Positions 43,638 to 51,605 of a stretch of 64,000 nt of DNA are shown here, piece after piece. Position 1 is the stretch's first letter; the number at the start of each line of letters is the position of its first letter. The DNA is from Cohnella ginsengisoli (GTDB lineage: Bacteria > Bacillota > Bacilli > Paenibacillales > Paenibacillaceae). Made by a program: the position numbers and the translations under genes. The notes beneath the pieces were generated by a model that was not told the origin of the DNA, did not search any database, and saw only the letters and a program-made list of their open reading frames with translations. The DNA lies in assembly GCF_029525555.1 (NCBI RefSeq), contig NZ_JAPDHZ010000003.1, positions 868,001-932,000 on the forward strand, given 5' to 3'.

Positions 43638-45203
43638 TTACTTCTTGCCGTTTGCGGCGAGCCACTCGTTCAGCTGCTTTTGCTTTTCGGCGCGGATCGT
43701 TTCGACGCCGGCCTTCTTCAGCTTCTCTTCGTAGATCGGCAGGTACTTCGCCGGATCGAGCGTGCCGGTGCCGAGAGAAGCGCCGTACTCTTCCTTGACC
43801 GCGTTCACGTTGGCGATCTCGGTCTTGACCGGCTCTGTGTCGAATACAAAGCCCGTGTACGGCGATACGTACGCTTCATCGTTCACCTTGATCGTCTGCG
43901 CGATCTTATCGGCCGGAGAGCCTTCGGGCAGATACTCGTTCGTGATGTTGCCGAAGATCCAGTCCGTGTTCGTGAAGTAGCCGGCATCCTGATTGATCTT
44001 GATGTAGTCGCCCGTCGTCTTCGTGTAGTGCTTGCCTTCGATGCCGTAAACGAGCGTGTTGTACAGCTCCTTGTCGGTGTTGACGAGTTCGAGGAACATC
44101 ATCGCGCGCTCCGGATTTTTGGACGTGCGGCTGATGGCGTTCATCGTGCTGGCTGCGCCCGTGAACGTGGACTGCGCCAGCGGCGCGAGCACGACGTCGT
44201 ACCCGCCGTCGGAGACCTTGAACTCGACCTCGGAGCCCGGCTTGCCCGTCACGTCGAACCATACGGCCGTCGTTCCCTTGTTGTAGGCGTCGGCTGCGGA
44301 CTTCAGCGTCGCGGCATCCTCCATGATGTAGCCCTTCGTGTACCAGGAGTGCGCGAGCTCGTAGCTATGCTTCAGTTCGTCCGTCACGTCCGGCAAAACG
44401 GTGTGCGTCGTATCGTCTCTGTAAACCTCGACCTTGTTGTCGATGTTGTACATGAGGCCCGTGTAGAAGCCCTTGGTCGTGCCGAACGGCGTGATGCCCG
44501 GCTCGCCGTCCTTGATCTGCTTCAGGAACGGCTCGATGTCGTCGATCTTCTTGATCGTGCTGAGGTCGAGGTTGTATTTGTCCACGAACCGCTTCTGAAG
44601 CACGAGCGACGGACGGCTGGCCGACACTTGGAAGTTCGGCACGGCATAGATCTTGCCGTCCCGCTTGGCGTCGTCCCAGAACTTATCTTGCATCGAATCG
44701 CGCAGCTTCTGTCCGTGCGTCTTCAGCAGATCGTCGAGCGGCAGGAATACGCCCTTTTGCTGGTTCGTATCGAACTTGAACAGCCAGTTGGAGGTCCAGA
44801 TGATATCGATCTTCTCGCTGGCCGCCGTCGTCGTGTTCATCTTCTGCTCGTAGGTACCGAAGTCGATCGGCATGAGCTTGATCGTCGCGTTAATCTTTTC
44901 CTTGGTGATCTTGTTGACCGCGTCGTTCACGAGCTGAAGATCGGGATTTGCCGCGTTCTGCGGATAATACCAGGTCAGCTCGACGGGCGGAAGCTCACTG
45001 CCGGCCGAAGGAGAGGCGCTGCCGGAAGCCGCCGCCGATGCCGTGGAGCTGGCGCTGCCGGACGGGGCTGCGCTGGGCGAAGCGTCCGTATTATTGTTGT
45101 TGGAGTTGCCGCAGCCTGCAGCCGTGAGCGCGGCCGCCAACGAGATCGACGTGAGGAGCGTCGTCCGAAATTTGAATTTGACGTTGTTTGTTTTTTTCAA
45201 CAT
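43638..45203 (-). CDS. Extracellular sugar-binding lipoprotein, DUF3502/LplA type (paralogue 2)
   Basis: 521 residues. Same plan as the downstream paralogue: MLKKTNNVKFKFRTTLLTSI signal, LTAAGC lipobox, Ser/Ala-rich spacer, binding domain (WYYPQNAANPDLQLVNDAV) and a DUF3502-like tail. Differences concentrate in likely ligand loops (for example WTSNWLFKFDTNQQKG against WTSSWWFKFDQNQLKG), so the two may bind different oligomers. ATG with GGGAGGG upstream. It lies 123 nt after the LplC-type permease gene, with a hairpin between. Confidence 0.9.
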   Translation of the reverse strand: MLKKTNNVKFKFRTTLLTSISLAAALTAAGCGNSNNNNTDASPSAAPSGSASSTASAAASGSASPSAGSELPPVELTWYYPQNAANPDLQLVNDAVNKITKEKINATIKLMPIDFGTYEQKMNTTTAASEKIDIIWTSNWLFKFDTNQQKGVFLPLDDLLKTHGQKLRDSMQDKFWDDAKRDGKIYAVPNFQVSASRPSLVLQKRFVDKYNLDLSTIKKIDDIEPFLKQIKDGEPGITPFGTTKGFYTGLMYNIDNKVEVYRDDTTHTVLPDVTDELKHSYELAHSWYTKGYIMEDAATLKSAADAYNKGTTAVWFDVTGKPGSEVEFKVSDGGYDVVLAPLAQSTFTGAASTMNAISRTSKNPERAMMFLELVNTDKELYNTLVYGIEGKHYTKTTGDYIKINQDAGYFTNTDWIFGNITNEYLPEGSPADKIAQTIKVNDEAYVSPYTGFVFDTEPVKTEIANVNAVKEEYGASLGTGTLDPAKYLPIYEEKLKKAGVETIRAEKQKQLNEWLAANGKK

Positions 45204-45245
45204 GAACCCTCCCGAGAAAAGTTGGATGATGATGCCTATCGATAG

Positions 45246-45301
45246 ATTAAAGGCCGCCGCGCAACCGTACCGCCTTCACCGCCTTTCCCAGCGCCTTTAA
45301 T
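45246..45301 (-). terminator. Intercistronic inverted repeat before binding-protein gene 2
   Basis: ATTAAAGGC (45246-45254) and GCCTTTAAT (45293-45301) are perfect 9-bp arms separated by 38 nt. It may form a long-loop hairpin in the mRNA; role uncertain. Confidence 0.35.
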
Positions 45302-45326
45302 GGGATATCCTGATATTCGGTCGCGC

Positions 45327-46269
45327 TTATCCCTTGATCGCGCCTACGGTCAAGCCTTTGACGAAGAAGCGCTGGAAAAACGGGAAGACGAGCAGCATCG
45401 GACCCGCGGACATGATGGCGATCGCGAACTTGGCCGCGGTCTTCGGGAAGTTCGCCAGATTGAAGTTGGACATGACGAGCGCGAATTCGGGCCGCGAGGT
45501 GATAAAATCGAGCGAGTTCATCGTCCGCACCAGCAGCAGCTGCAGCGGCACCAGCCGCTCGTTGTCGATGAACAGCAGCGCGTTGAACCATTCGTTCCAA
45601 TAGTTGAACATGATGAACAATCCGAGGGTCGCGAGCGACGGTTTGGACAGCGGCAGGATCAGCTGCGCGAAGATTCGCCATTCCCGCGCGCCCTCCACCT
45701 TTGCGGACTCGATGATCTCGAACGGAATCTTGGACATGAAGCCCTTCATGATCAGCACGTAGAAAGGACTGAGCATCCCCGGCACGATCAGCGCCCAGAT
45801 CGTATCCTTCAAGTGCAGATATTGCGTGACCAGAATGTAGAACGGGACGAGCCCGCCGCCGAACAGCATCGTGAAGAAAACATAGAAGGAGGTCGGCCGC
45901 ACCAGGCCGTAATCTCTTCTCGACAGCGTATAGCCCATGCTGGCCGTCAGGATCAGGCTCAGGATCGTACCGACGACGGCGACGAAAATCGTCACGCCGT
46001 AAGCGCGCAGGATCGCGTCCGGCGACTTGAAGAAGTATTCGTAAGCGGCAAAGGAGAATTTGTCCGGAATCATCCGGTACCCGTGATGCAGGATCGAGTT
46101 TTCATCCGTCAGCGATACGATGACTACGAGCGCTAACGGCACGAGCATGCTAAGCGTGATCAGGATAAAAATCAGGTGAATGATGAGCGTCGACCATTTG
46201 AACGAAGACTTTTTTGGCGGTCGCTGTCGTGACTGTCGCGGTGTTGGCGGTCATGGTCTTGGCGGTCAT
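45327..46269 (-). CDS. Carbohydrate ABC transporter permease, LplC/YtcP type (one apparent frameshift)
   Basis: About 314 residues when the frame is restored. Six membrane segments, with the EAA-type loop at EIIESAKVEGAREWRIFAQL and the family-typical C-terminus FFQRFFVKGLTVGAIKG. The N-terminus starts at ATG 46269 (AAGGAGG 8 nt upstream) and reads MTAKTMTANTATVTTATAKK; a T6 run at 46210-46215, one base too long, then shifts the frame into SSFKWSTLIIHLIFILITLS. Using the first internal Met (46148) would lose the first membrane segment. It forms the transport channel with the LplB-type gene 14 nt upstream. Confidence 0.87.
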
Positions 46270-46282
46270 GGAGCTGTCCTCC

Positions 46283-47200
46283 TTAGAACAAGGAATTTTC
46301 TTCGTTGATTTTGCGGACGGTGTAGTTGGCGAGCACGACGAGGATGAGCCCGACGACGGATTGATAGAGACCGACGGCGGAAGCCATGCTGACGTCCCCC
46401 AGCTCGCTGAGCGCCCGATAAATGTAGGTGTCGATAATGTCCGTCGTGGCGTACGTCATGCCGTTGTTGTTCGGGATGAAGTAGTGCAGGCCGAAGTCGC
46501 CGCGGAACATATTGCCGACGCTCATGATCAGCAGAATGATGATGAGCGGGGTCAACTGAGGGAGCGTGACGTTGGTAATCATCTGCCATCGTTTGGCGCC
46601 GTCGATCTTGGCCGCTTCGTACAGTTCAGCGTCGATGCCGAGGATGCCGGCGAAATACACGAGCGCCGAGAAGCCGATGGCCTTCCATAAATGGACGGCA
46701 TTGAGAATGTAGGGCCATACGCTGGCTTTGAAGTACCATTGAACCCGATCGAGCCCGATTCCCTCGAGCCAGCCGTTCAAGAAGCCGTTCTGGTGATCGA
46801 GAAACGCCATCGTAATGTAGCTGACGACGACCCACGACAGGAAGAAAGGCAGGATCATCGCCGTCTGGTAAATCTTCAGCCACTTCTTGGCGACTTCGTG
46901 GAGCAAGATGGCCACCGCCAGCGAAAATACGGTCGTCATGAACATGTAGCCCAAGTTGTAAAGCACCGTGTTCCGCGTGATCCGATAGGCGTTTTCGCTC
47001 TCGAACAGAAACTTGAAGTTTTTAAAACCGACCCATTCGCTACCCAGAATGCCCTTGTCGTACACGTAATTTTTGAATGCGATAATTACGCCGAACATCG
47101 GGACATACGACATGATGAAAATGTAGATGATCGCGGGAAGCGAGAAAATAAACAATTCGCCGTTCCTGCTCACAAACTTTAAAAACTTGCCGCGTTTCAT
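46283..47200 (-). CDS. Carbohydrate ABC transporter permease, LplB/YteP type
   Basis: 305 residues, six membrane segments (LFIFSLPAIIYIFIMSYVPM at the start), with the EAA loop YEAAKIDGAKRWQMITNVTL near residue 210. The ATG at 47200 (MKRGKFLKFV) was chosen because GGGAGGA lies 10 nt upstream; the open frame extends upstream but with atypical sequence. It is the first gene of an eight-gene operon (two permeases, two binding proteins, dehydrogenase, amidase, Gfo/Idh, enolase-like). A degenerate copy of the AAAAGTGC palindrome lies 80 nt upstream. Confidence 0.92.
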   Translation of the reverse strand: MKRGKFLKFVSRNGELFIFSLPAIIYIFIMSYVPMFGVIIAFKNYVYDKGILGSEWVGFKNFKFLFESENAYRITRNTVLYNLGYMFMTTVFSLAVAILLHEVAKKWLKIYQTAMILPFFLSWVVVSYITMAFLDHQNGFLNGWLEGIGLDRVQWYFKASVWPYILNAVHLWKAIGFSALVYFAGILGIDAELYEAAKIDGAKRWQMITNVTLPQLTPLIIILLIMSVGNMFRGDFGLHYFIPNNNGMTYATTDIIDTYIYRALSELGDVSMASAVGLYQSVVGLILVVLANYTVRKINEENSLF

Positions 47201-47280
47201 CGGCCGGCGTCCTCCCTGCTGCTTGGATTTGCGTCTTGCGACGAGCTCTGACCTGACGATATCGCGGTTTTGGGGCGCAG

Positions 47281-47303
47281 AAAAGTGAAGAAATCGTACT
47301 TTC
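47281..47303. promoter_or_regulatory. Degenerate AAAAGTGC palindrome upstream of the permease operon
   Basis: AAAAGTGA-N7-GTACTTTC matches 17 of 23 positions of the palindrome at 37491-37513 and has the same distance to the start codon as the site before the beta-helix gene. Confidence 0.5.
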
Positions 47304-47365
47304 CTCTCCGGTCGAGTGCGCGATTTGTTTTTTACTGCGCGATTGCGCACGCGGCCCGGGAAAAC

Positions 47366-47411
47366 GAAAAAAGCCGCGAATCGGACGGAAAATTTCCCGC
47401 CATTCGCGGCT
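47366..47411 (-). terminator. Terminator downstream of binding protein 3 and the repeat array
   Basis: On the minus strand AGCCGCGAAT (47402-47411) pairs perfectly with ATTCGCGGCT (47372-47381) and TTTTTT follows. It lies 570 nt past the stop of the binding-protein gene, so the palindrome array would be inside that 3' UTR if no earlier stop exists. Confidence 0.75.
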
Positions 47412-47486
47412 GCAGCGTCGTGCATGTGGGGCTATAGTAACGATGTGGCTTGCTCTTATTTCAGGGAAAACTCGTGCTCAGGCGGG

Positions 47487-47965
47487 GATAGCGATGCAGT
47501 GCATCGTTATTTGGCCGGAAACCGGCGCTTGGGCGGGAATAGCGATGCGGTACATCGTTATTTGGCAGGAAACCGGTGCTTGGGGTGGAATAGCGATGCA
47601 GCACATCGTTATTTGGTTGGAAACTGGTGCTTGGGCGGGAATAGCGGAAGTTTGTTCCGCTATCGCGCCACAGCGCCCGGTTTGGGCCGGCATAGCGGAA
47701 GTTTGTTCCGCTATCGCGCTACAGCGCAGCGGTTTTGGCCGGCATAGCGGAAGTTTGTTCCGCTATCGCGCTACAGCGCCGCGGTTTGGGCCGGCATAGC
47801 GGAAGTCTGTTCCGCTATCGCGCCACAGCGCCGAGGTTGGGGCCGGCATAGCGGAAGTTTGTTCCGCTATCGCGCTACAGCGCCGCGGTTTGGGCCGGCA
47901 TAGGGGAAATTTGTTCCGCTATCGCGCCTTGGGGCTGGAATAACGATGCAGCACATTATTACCTG
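47487..47965. repeat. Tandem array of ten 51-52 bp palindromic units of two types
   Basis: Units begin at 47488, 47539, 47590 (type A: ATAGCGATGC, about 3 nt, GCATCGTTAT), then 47641, 47692, 47744, 47796, 47848, 47900 (type B: ATAGCGGAA-GTTTG-TTCCGCTAT), then a type A relic at 47940. Linkers contain GGCCGGAAACCGGCGCTTGGGC or CGCGCTACAGCGCCGCGG, which are also self-complementary. The short plus-strand frames crossing it are repeat artefacts. The rest of 47201-47981 holds a terminator and an operator but no gene. Confidence 0.92.
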
Positions 47966-47981
47966 CACCTGCCCGGCCCAG

Positions 47982-49481
47982 CTACGCCTTGCCCCGCGCC
48001 TTCAGCCATGCGTCCAGCTGCTTCTGCTTCTCCTGCACGATCACGCCGGCTCCCGCCTTCGTGAGCTTGTCTTCATACTCCGCCAGGAAGCGTGCCGGGT
48101 CGATCGTCCCGGTGGCGAGGGCGGAATAATATTCGTCGTTGACGGCACGGACGTTCGCGATCTCCGTTTTGACCGGGTCCGAATTGAACTCGAACCCTTC
48201 GAAGGCGGAGACAGACGCCTCTTCGTTCGCCTTGATCGTTTGCTCGATCTTGTCGGGCGGGGATCCCTCGGGCAAATATTCGCCGCGGATGTCGCCGAAC
48301 ACCCAATCCGTATTCGTAAAATAGCCGCCGTCCGGATTCACTTTAATGAAATTGCCGGTCGTCTTCGTATAGTGCTTGCCTTCGATGCCGTAAACGAGCA
48401 GGTTGTACAGCGCCTTATCCGCGTTCACGAGATTCAGAAGCATGACCGCCCGATCCGGATGCGCCGACGTTCGGCCGATCGCGTTCATCGAACTGCCCGC
48501 CCCGACGAAGGCCGACCGGACGAGCGGTACCAGCTGTACGTCGTATCCCCCGTCCGCCGCTTTGTACTCGACTTCGGAGCCCGGCTTGCCCGTGATATCG
48601 AACCATACCGCCGAGTTTCCTTTATTATAGGCTTCGGCCGCATCCTTCAGCGTCGCGGCATCTTCATTGATATAGCCTTTCATATACCAGTCATGCATCA
48701 TCGCAAAATTGGCCCGCATCTCCGGCGTCACGTCCGGAAGCACGGTCGGCGTCGGATCGTTCCGGTAGACGGGCACGATCCAATCGATGCCGTAGAGCAG
48801 GTTCGTATAGAAGCCTTTGGTCGTGCCGAAGGGAACGATATCCGGCTCTCCTTCCTTGATCTGCTTCAGGAAGGGCTCGATATCTTCGATCCGCTTGATC
48901 TTGGAGACGTCCAGCCTGTATTTGTCGATGAATCGCTTTTGAATGACGAGGCTCGGACGCATGGCTGAGATCTGATAGTTCGGGATCGCGTATTGCTTTC
49001 CACCCAGCTTGCCGCCGTTCCAGTATTTCTCGTCCATGGACGCGAGCAATTGACCGCCGTACCGGCCAAGCAGCTCGTCGATCGGCTGGAATACGCCCTT
49101 TTTCGCGTTGGTCGTCCATGGAAACAGCCAGTTCGAGGTCCAGACGATGTCCATCTGCTCGCCGGAAGCGACGATCGTGTTCAGCTTTTGCTCGTAATTG
49201 GAGAAGTCGATCGGGCGCAGGTCGACGGAAGCGTTCAGCTTCGCCCGCGTGATTTCGTTTACCGCATCGTTCACGAGCTGTTGGTCGGGATTAGACTGGT
49301 ATTGCGGATAATACCAGATCAGGTTGACGGGATTGAGCCCGGTCGCCGAAGCGCCCGCCGCTTCTCCCCTTCCGCCGCCTCCGGCGCATCCGCCAAGGCA
49401 TGCCGCGCACATCGCGCAAACGGCCGATACCCATGCCAGGCGGCGCCAAATCCCCCGTTCAATCGCATGGTCCACGTTCAA
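47982..49481 (-). CDS. Extracellular sugar-binding lipoprotein, DUF3502/LplA type (paralogue 3)
   Basis: 499 residues. Lipobox region CAACLGGC, a short Gly-rich spacer, then a domain clearly homologous to the two operon paralogues (NLIWYYPQYQSNPDQQLVND, QMDIVWTSNWLFPWTTNAKK, KQKQLDAWLKARGKA). It lacks their long Ser/Ala spacer and is more diverged. It probably hands a related ligand to the same permease pair. TTG start with GAGGGG upstream. It is transcribed alone, divergent from the alpha-galactosidase, across an intergenic region with an AAAAGTGC half-palindrome. The palindrome array lies downstream. Confidence 0.88.
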   Translation of the reverse strand: MNVDHAIERGIWRRLAWVSAVCAMCAACLGGCAGGGGRGEAAGASATGLNPVNLIWYYPQYQSNPDQQLVNDAVNEITRAKLNASVDLRPIDFSNYEQKLNTIVASGEQMDIVWTSNWLFPWTTNAKKGVFQPIDELLGRYGGQLLASMDEKYWNGGKLGGKQYAIPNYQISAMRPSLVIQKRFIDKYRLDVSKIKRIEDIEPFLKQIKEGEPDIVPFGTTKGFYTNLLYGIDWIVPVYRNDPTPTVLPDVTPEMRANFAMMHDWYMKGYINEDAATLKDAAEAYNKGNSAVWFDITGKPGSEVEYKAADGGYDVQLVPLVRSAFVGAGSSMNAIGRTSAHPDRAVMLLNLVNADKALYNLLVYGIEGKHYTKTTGNFIKVNPDGGYFTNTDWVFGDIRGEYLPEGSPPDKIEQTIKANEEASVSAFEGFEFNSDPVKTEIANVRAVNDEYYSALATGTIDPARFLAEYEDKLTKAGAGVIVQEKQKQLDAWLKARGKA

Positions 49482-49572
49482 CCGCCCCCTCGCTGCCGAT
49501 CATTGGATTCCGTATGTCGCGATCGTTCACTTATGTATCAATATAGCAATTCGATCGTCCCCTTGAACATAC

Positions 49573-49595
49573 AAAAGTGCAATATCGCGTGCTTC
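49573..49595. promoter_or_regulatory. Half-conserved AAAAGTGC site in the divergent promoter region
   Basis: AAAAGTGCAATATC retains the left arm and spacer of the 35028 and 37491 palindromes (13 of 14); the right arm (GCGTGCTTC) is only loosely similar. It lies between binding protein 3 and the alpha-galactosidase. Confidence 0.4.
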
Positions 49596-49679
49596 GAAGA
49601 TTCAAGTCCTCTGCTAAGCTAGCTTCATACGACCCGGTCTAGCTTCCGGGATCCATGCGTCTTCACGAGGAGGATTCAC

Positions 49680-51599
49680 ATGAGATTCGAATGGCCGTCC
49701 CTCCGTAAAGCAACCGTCGCAGCCGTATGCGCCGATCGCAGCCAGCAAGGCGAGTTCCCGGCATCGGATACGGACGTCAATCCGACGTTCCGAATGGATC
49801 GGCTCGTCGTATCGCTGTCGTCCGGCGACGGTACCGACGTACAAACGGTATCCGTATGCAACGAAGGCCACGAACCGCTATCGCTCCGGGAGATCCGTCT
49901 GGAGTGGTCCGCCGCACGGCTCGGCGACACGCTGGATGCGCGGGACTACGTCCAGCTCCATCATGCCCGCGACTTCTCCGGCTCATGCGGCGTACGCCCG
50001 ATCCATCGGCCCGCGGCATGGTCGCCCGGCGCCGAACCCTCAGGCATGGTGAGCGCGTTCCGTCATCGGCGGACGGGCAGCTGCGTCCTGCTCGGCGCGC
50101 TGCCGCCCTATGGCGACTGCTTCGTCGATATCGCCGTCCTGCACGCGCAGGCCCACCGCGACGGCCCCTTCGGACTCGGCTTCCATCTCCGCGCGCCGCG
50201 CAGCATCGGCCCGGGCGAGCGCGTCGTCCTGGCGAATCTCATCGTGCTGCAGGGGGACGACGGCAACGCGCTGCTCTCCGAATACGCGGACCTGATCCGG
50301 CAGCGGCTCGCCGCGATGAAGTTCGAGCCCCCCACTGCGCGGATCACCGGCTGGAACAGCTGGGACTACTGCGCTGGCGCAGTCCGGGCCGAGGACGTGC
50401 TGGCCAATGCGTCGGAGGCGCGGGGACGTTTCGGCGAACGGTTGCGGTATATCGTCATCGACGAAGGCTACGAATGCCAGTGGGGCGTCTGGGATGCCGG
50501 CTGGAAATTTCCGCAGGGGCTCGGGACGCTCTGCGCGCAGATCCGCGCCGAAGGCTTCGAACCCGGCATCTGGACGGCGCCGCTCATGGCGAGCGTCTAT
50601 ACGCCGCTGTACCGCGACCATCCCGGCTGGTTCGTCGGCGACGAGAAAGGCAACCCCTTTGTCGAAAATGCGGGCTACGGCAGCATGGTCCAGCTGGATA
50701 TTACGCACCCGCAAGTCGAGGCGCACATTCGCGAGACGTTCAAGCGTCTGCGCGCCGAAGGATTCGCTTATTTCAAATGCGACTTCGCCCAGCTGCTGCT
50801 CGGCGCCTCGACCTTCCATGATCCGCGCCTATCGCATGCCGGCATGATCCGGCGACTGTTCGAGGTCGTCCGGGAGGCGATCGGCCCCGACGCCTATCTG
50901 CTCGCCTGCGGCGCGCCGTACGAGTCCGTCATCGGCATCGCGGACGCGCACCGAACGACGGGCGACATCCACAATTATTGGAGTCATATCCGCCACAACA
51001 TCCGCTCGATGCTGGCAAGATGGTGGATGCAGGAGTCGGTCGGCAATACGGATCCCGACACCGCCATCGTACGCTGCCCGGAGACGACGGACGATCCTCA
51101 GCTTAACCGGCGCCTGGCGAAAAATCCGTGGGGGCTCGGCGGCGGCTGGGCGGCAGGCAGGGAGATGAACCTGGAGGAAGCCAGGACGCTGCTGCTCGCT
51201 TGTTATGTGACGGGAGGGGATCTCCTGCTCGGAGACGCGCTCCCGAAGCTGAACGCCGCCGGCATCGATCTGCTCGCCCGCCTTCTGGAACATCCCGTGC
51301 GGCGCGGTATCCCGCTGAACCTGTTCGAGCCGGACGGCGACGAGCTGCCGATCGTGGCGGCCGAGACGGTCGATCCGAACAAGAGACTGCTCGTACTGTT
51401 CAACCTCGGCGACGATTGCCGGACGCAGAAGGTCCCTGCGGACTTTCTCGCGCCGGACTGCGCATGGACGGCATTCTGGAGCGGCGAGACCGTGCCGTTA
51501 CCGCACGCCGGAGAAGTCGCGCTCGAACCGAGGAGCGCGGTCGCCTGGTGGGTTGCGCGAAGCGGCGCCCCGGCCTCTCGGCAGGAAGCGTCGTCCTGA
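49680..51599 (+). CDS. Alpha-galactosidase-like glycoside hydrolase, GH36
   Basis: 639 residues, no signal peptide. GH36/melibiase landmarks: WNSWDYC at 225-231, VIDEGYECQWGVWDAGWKFP near 260-278, PGIWTAP at 295-301, the nucleophile Asp368 in YFKCDFAQ and the acid/base Asp429 in HRTTGDIH. The N-terminal beta-sandwich (1-210) and C-terminal beta domain (from about 555) fit the family. It hydrolyses terminal alpha-galactosides, or a related alpha-sugar, from imported oligosaccharides in the cytosol. GAGGAGG lies 6 nt before the ATG. It is divergent from binding protein 3 and convergent with a DUF4091 gene. Confidence 0.88.
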   Translation: MRFEWPSLRKATVAAVCADRSQQGEFPASDTDVNPTFRMDRLVVSLSSGDGTDVQTVSVCNEGHEPLSLREIRLEWSAARLGDTLDARDYVQLHHARDFSGSCGVRPIHRPAAWSPGAEPSGMVSAFRHRRTGSCVLLGALPPYGDCFVDIAVLHAQAHRDGPFGLGFHLRAPRSIGPGERVVLANLIVLQGDDGNALLSEYADLIRQRLAAMKFEPPTARITGWNSWDYCAGAVRAEDVLANASEARGRFGERLRYIVIDEGYECQWGVWDAGWKFPQGLGTLCAQIRAEGFEPGIWTAPLMASVYTPLYRDHPGWFVGDEKGNPFVENAGYGSMVQLDITHPQVEAHIRETFKRLRAEGFAYFKCDFAQLLLGASTFHDPRLSHAGMIRRLFEVVREAIGPDAYLLACGAPYESVIGIADAHRTTGDIHNYWSHIRHNIRSMLARWWMQESVGNTDPDTAIVRCPETTDDPQLNRRLAKNPWGLGGGWAAGREMNLEEARTLLLACYVTGGDLLLGDALPKLNAAGIDLLARLLEHPVRRGIPLNLFEPDGDELPIVAAETVDPNKRLLVLFNLGDDCRTQKVPADFLAPDCAWTAFWSGETVPLPHAGEVALEPRSAVAWWVARSGAPASRQEASS

Positions 51600-51605
51600 T
51601 TCTGA

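Noticed and set aside
47316..47799. Small plus-strand ORFs across the 47.5 kb array
   Set aside because: Repeat translation (17-residue repeats) without ribosome sites; one starts inside a terminator.
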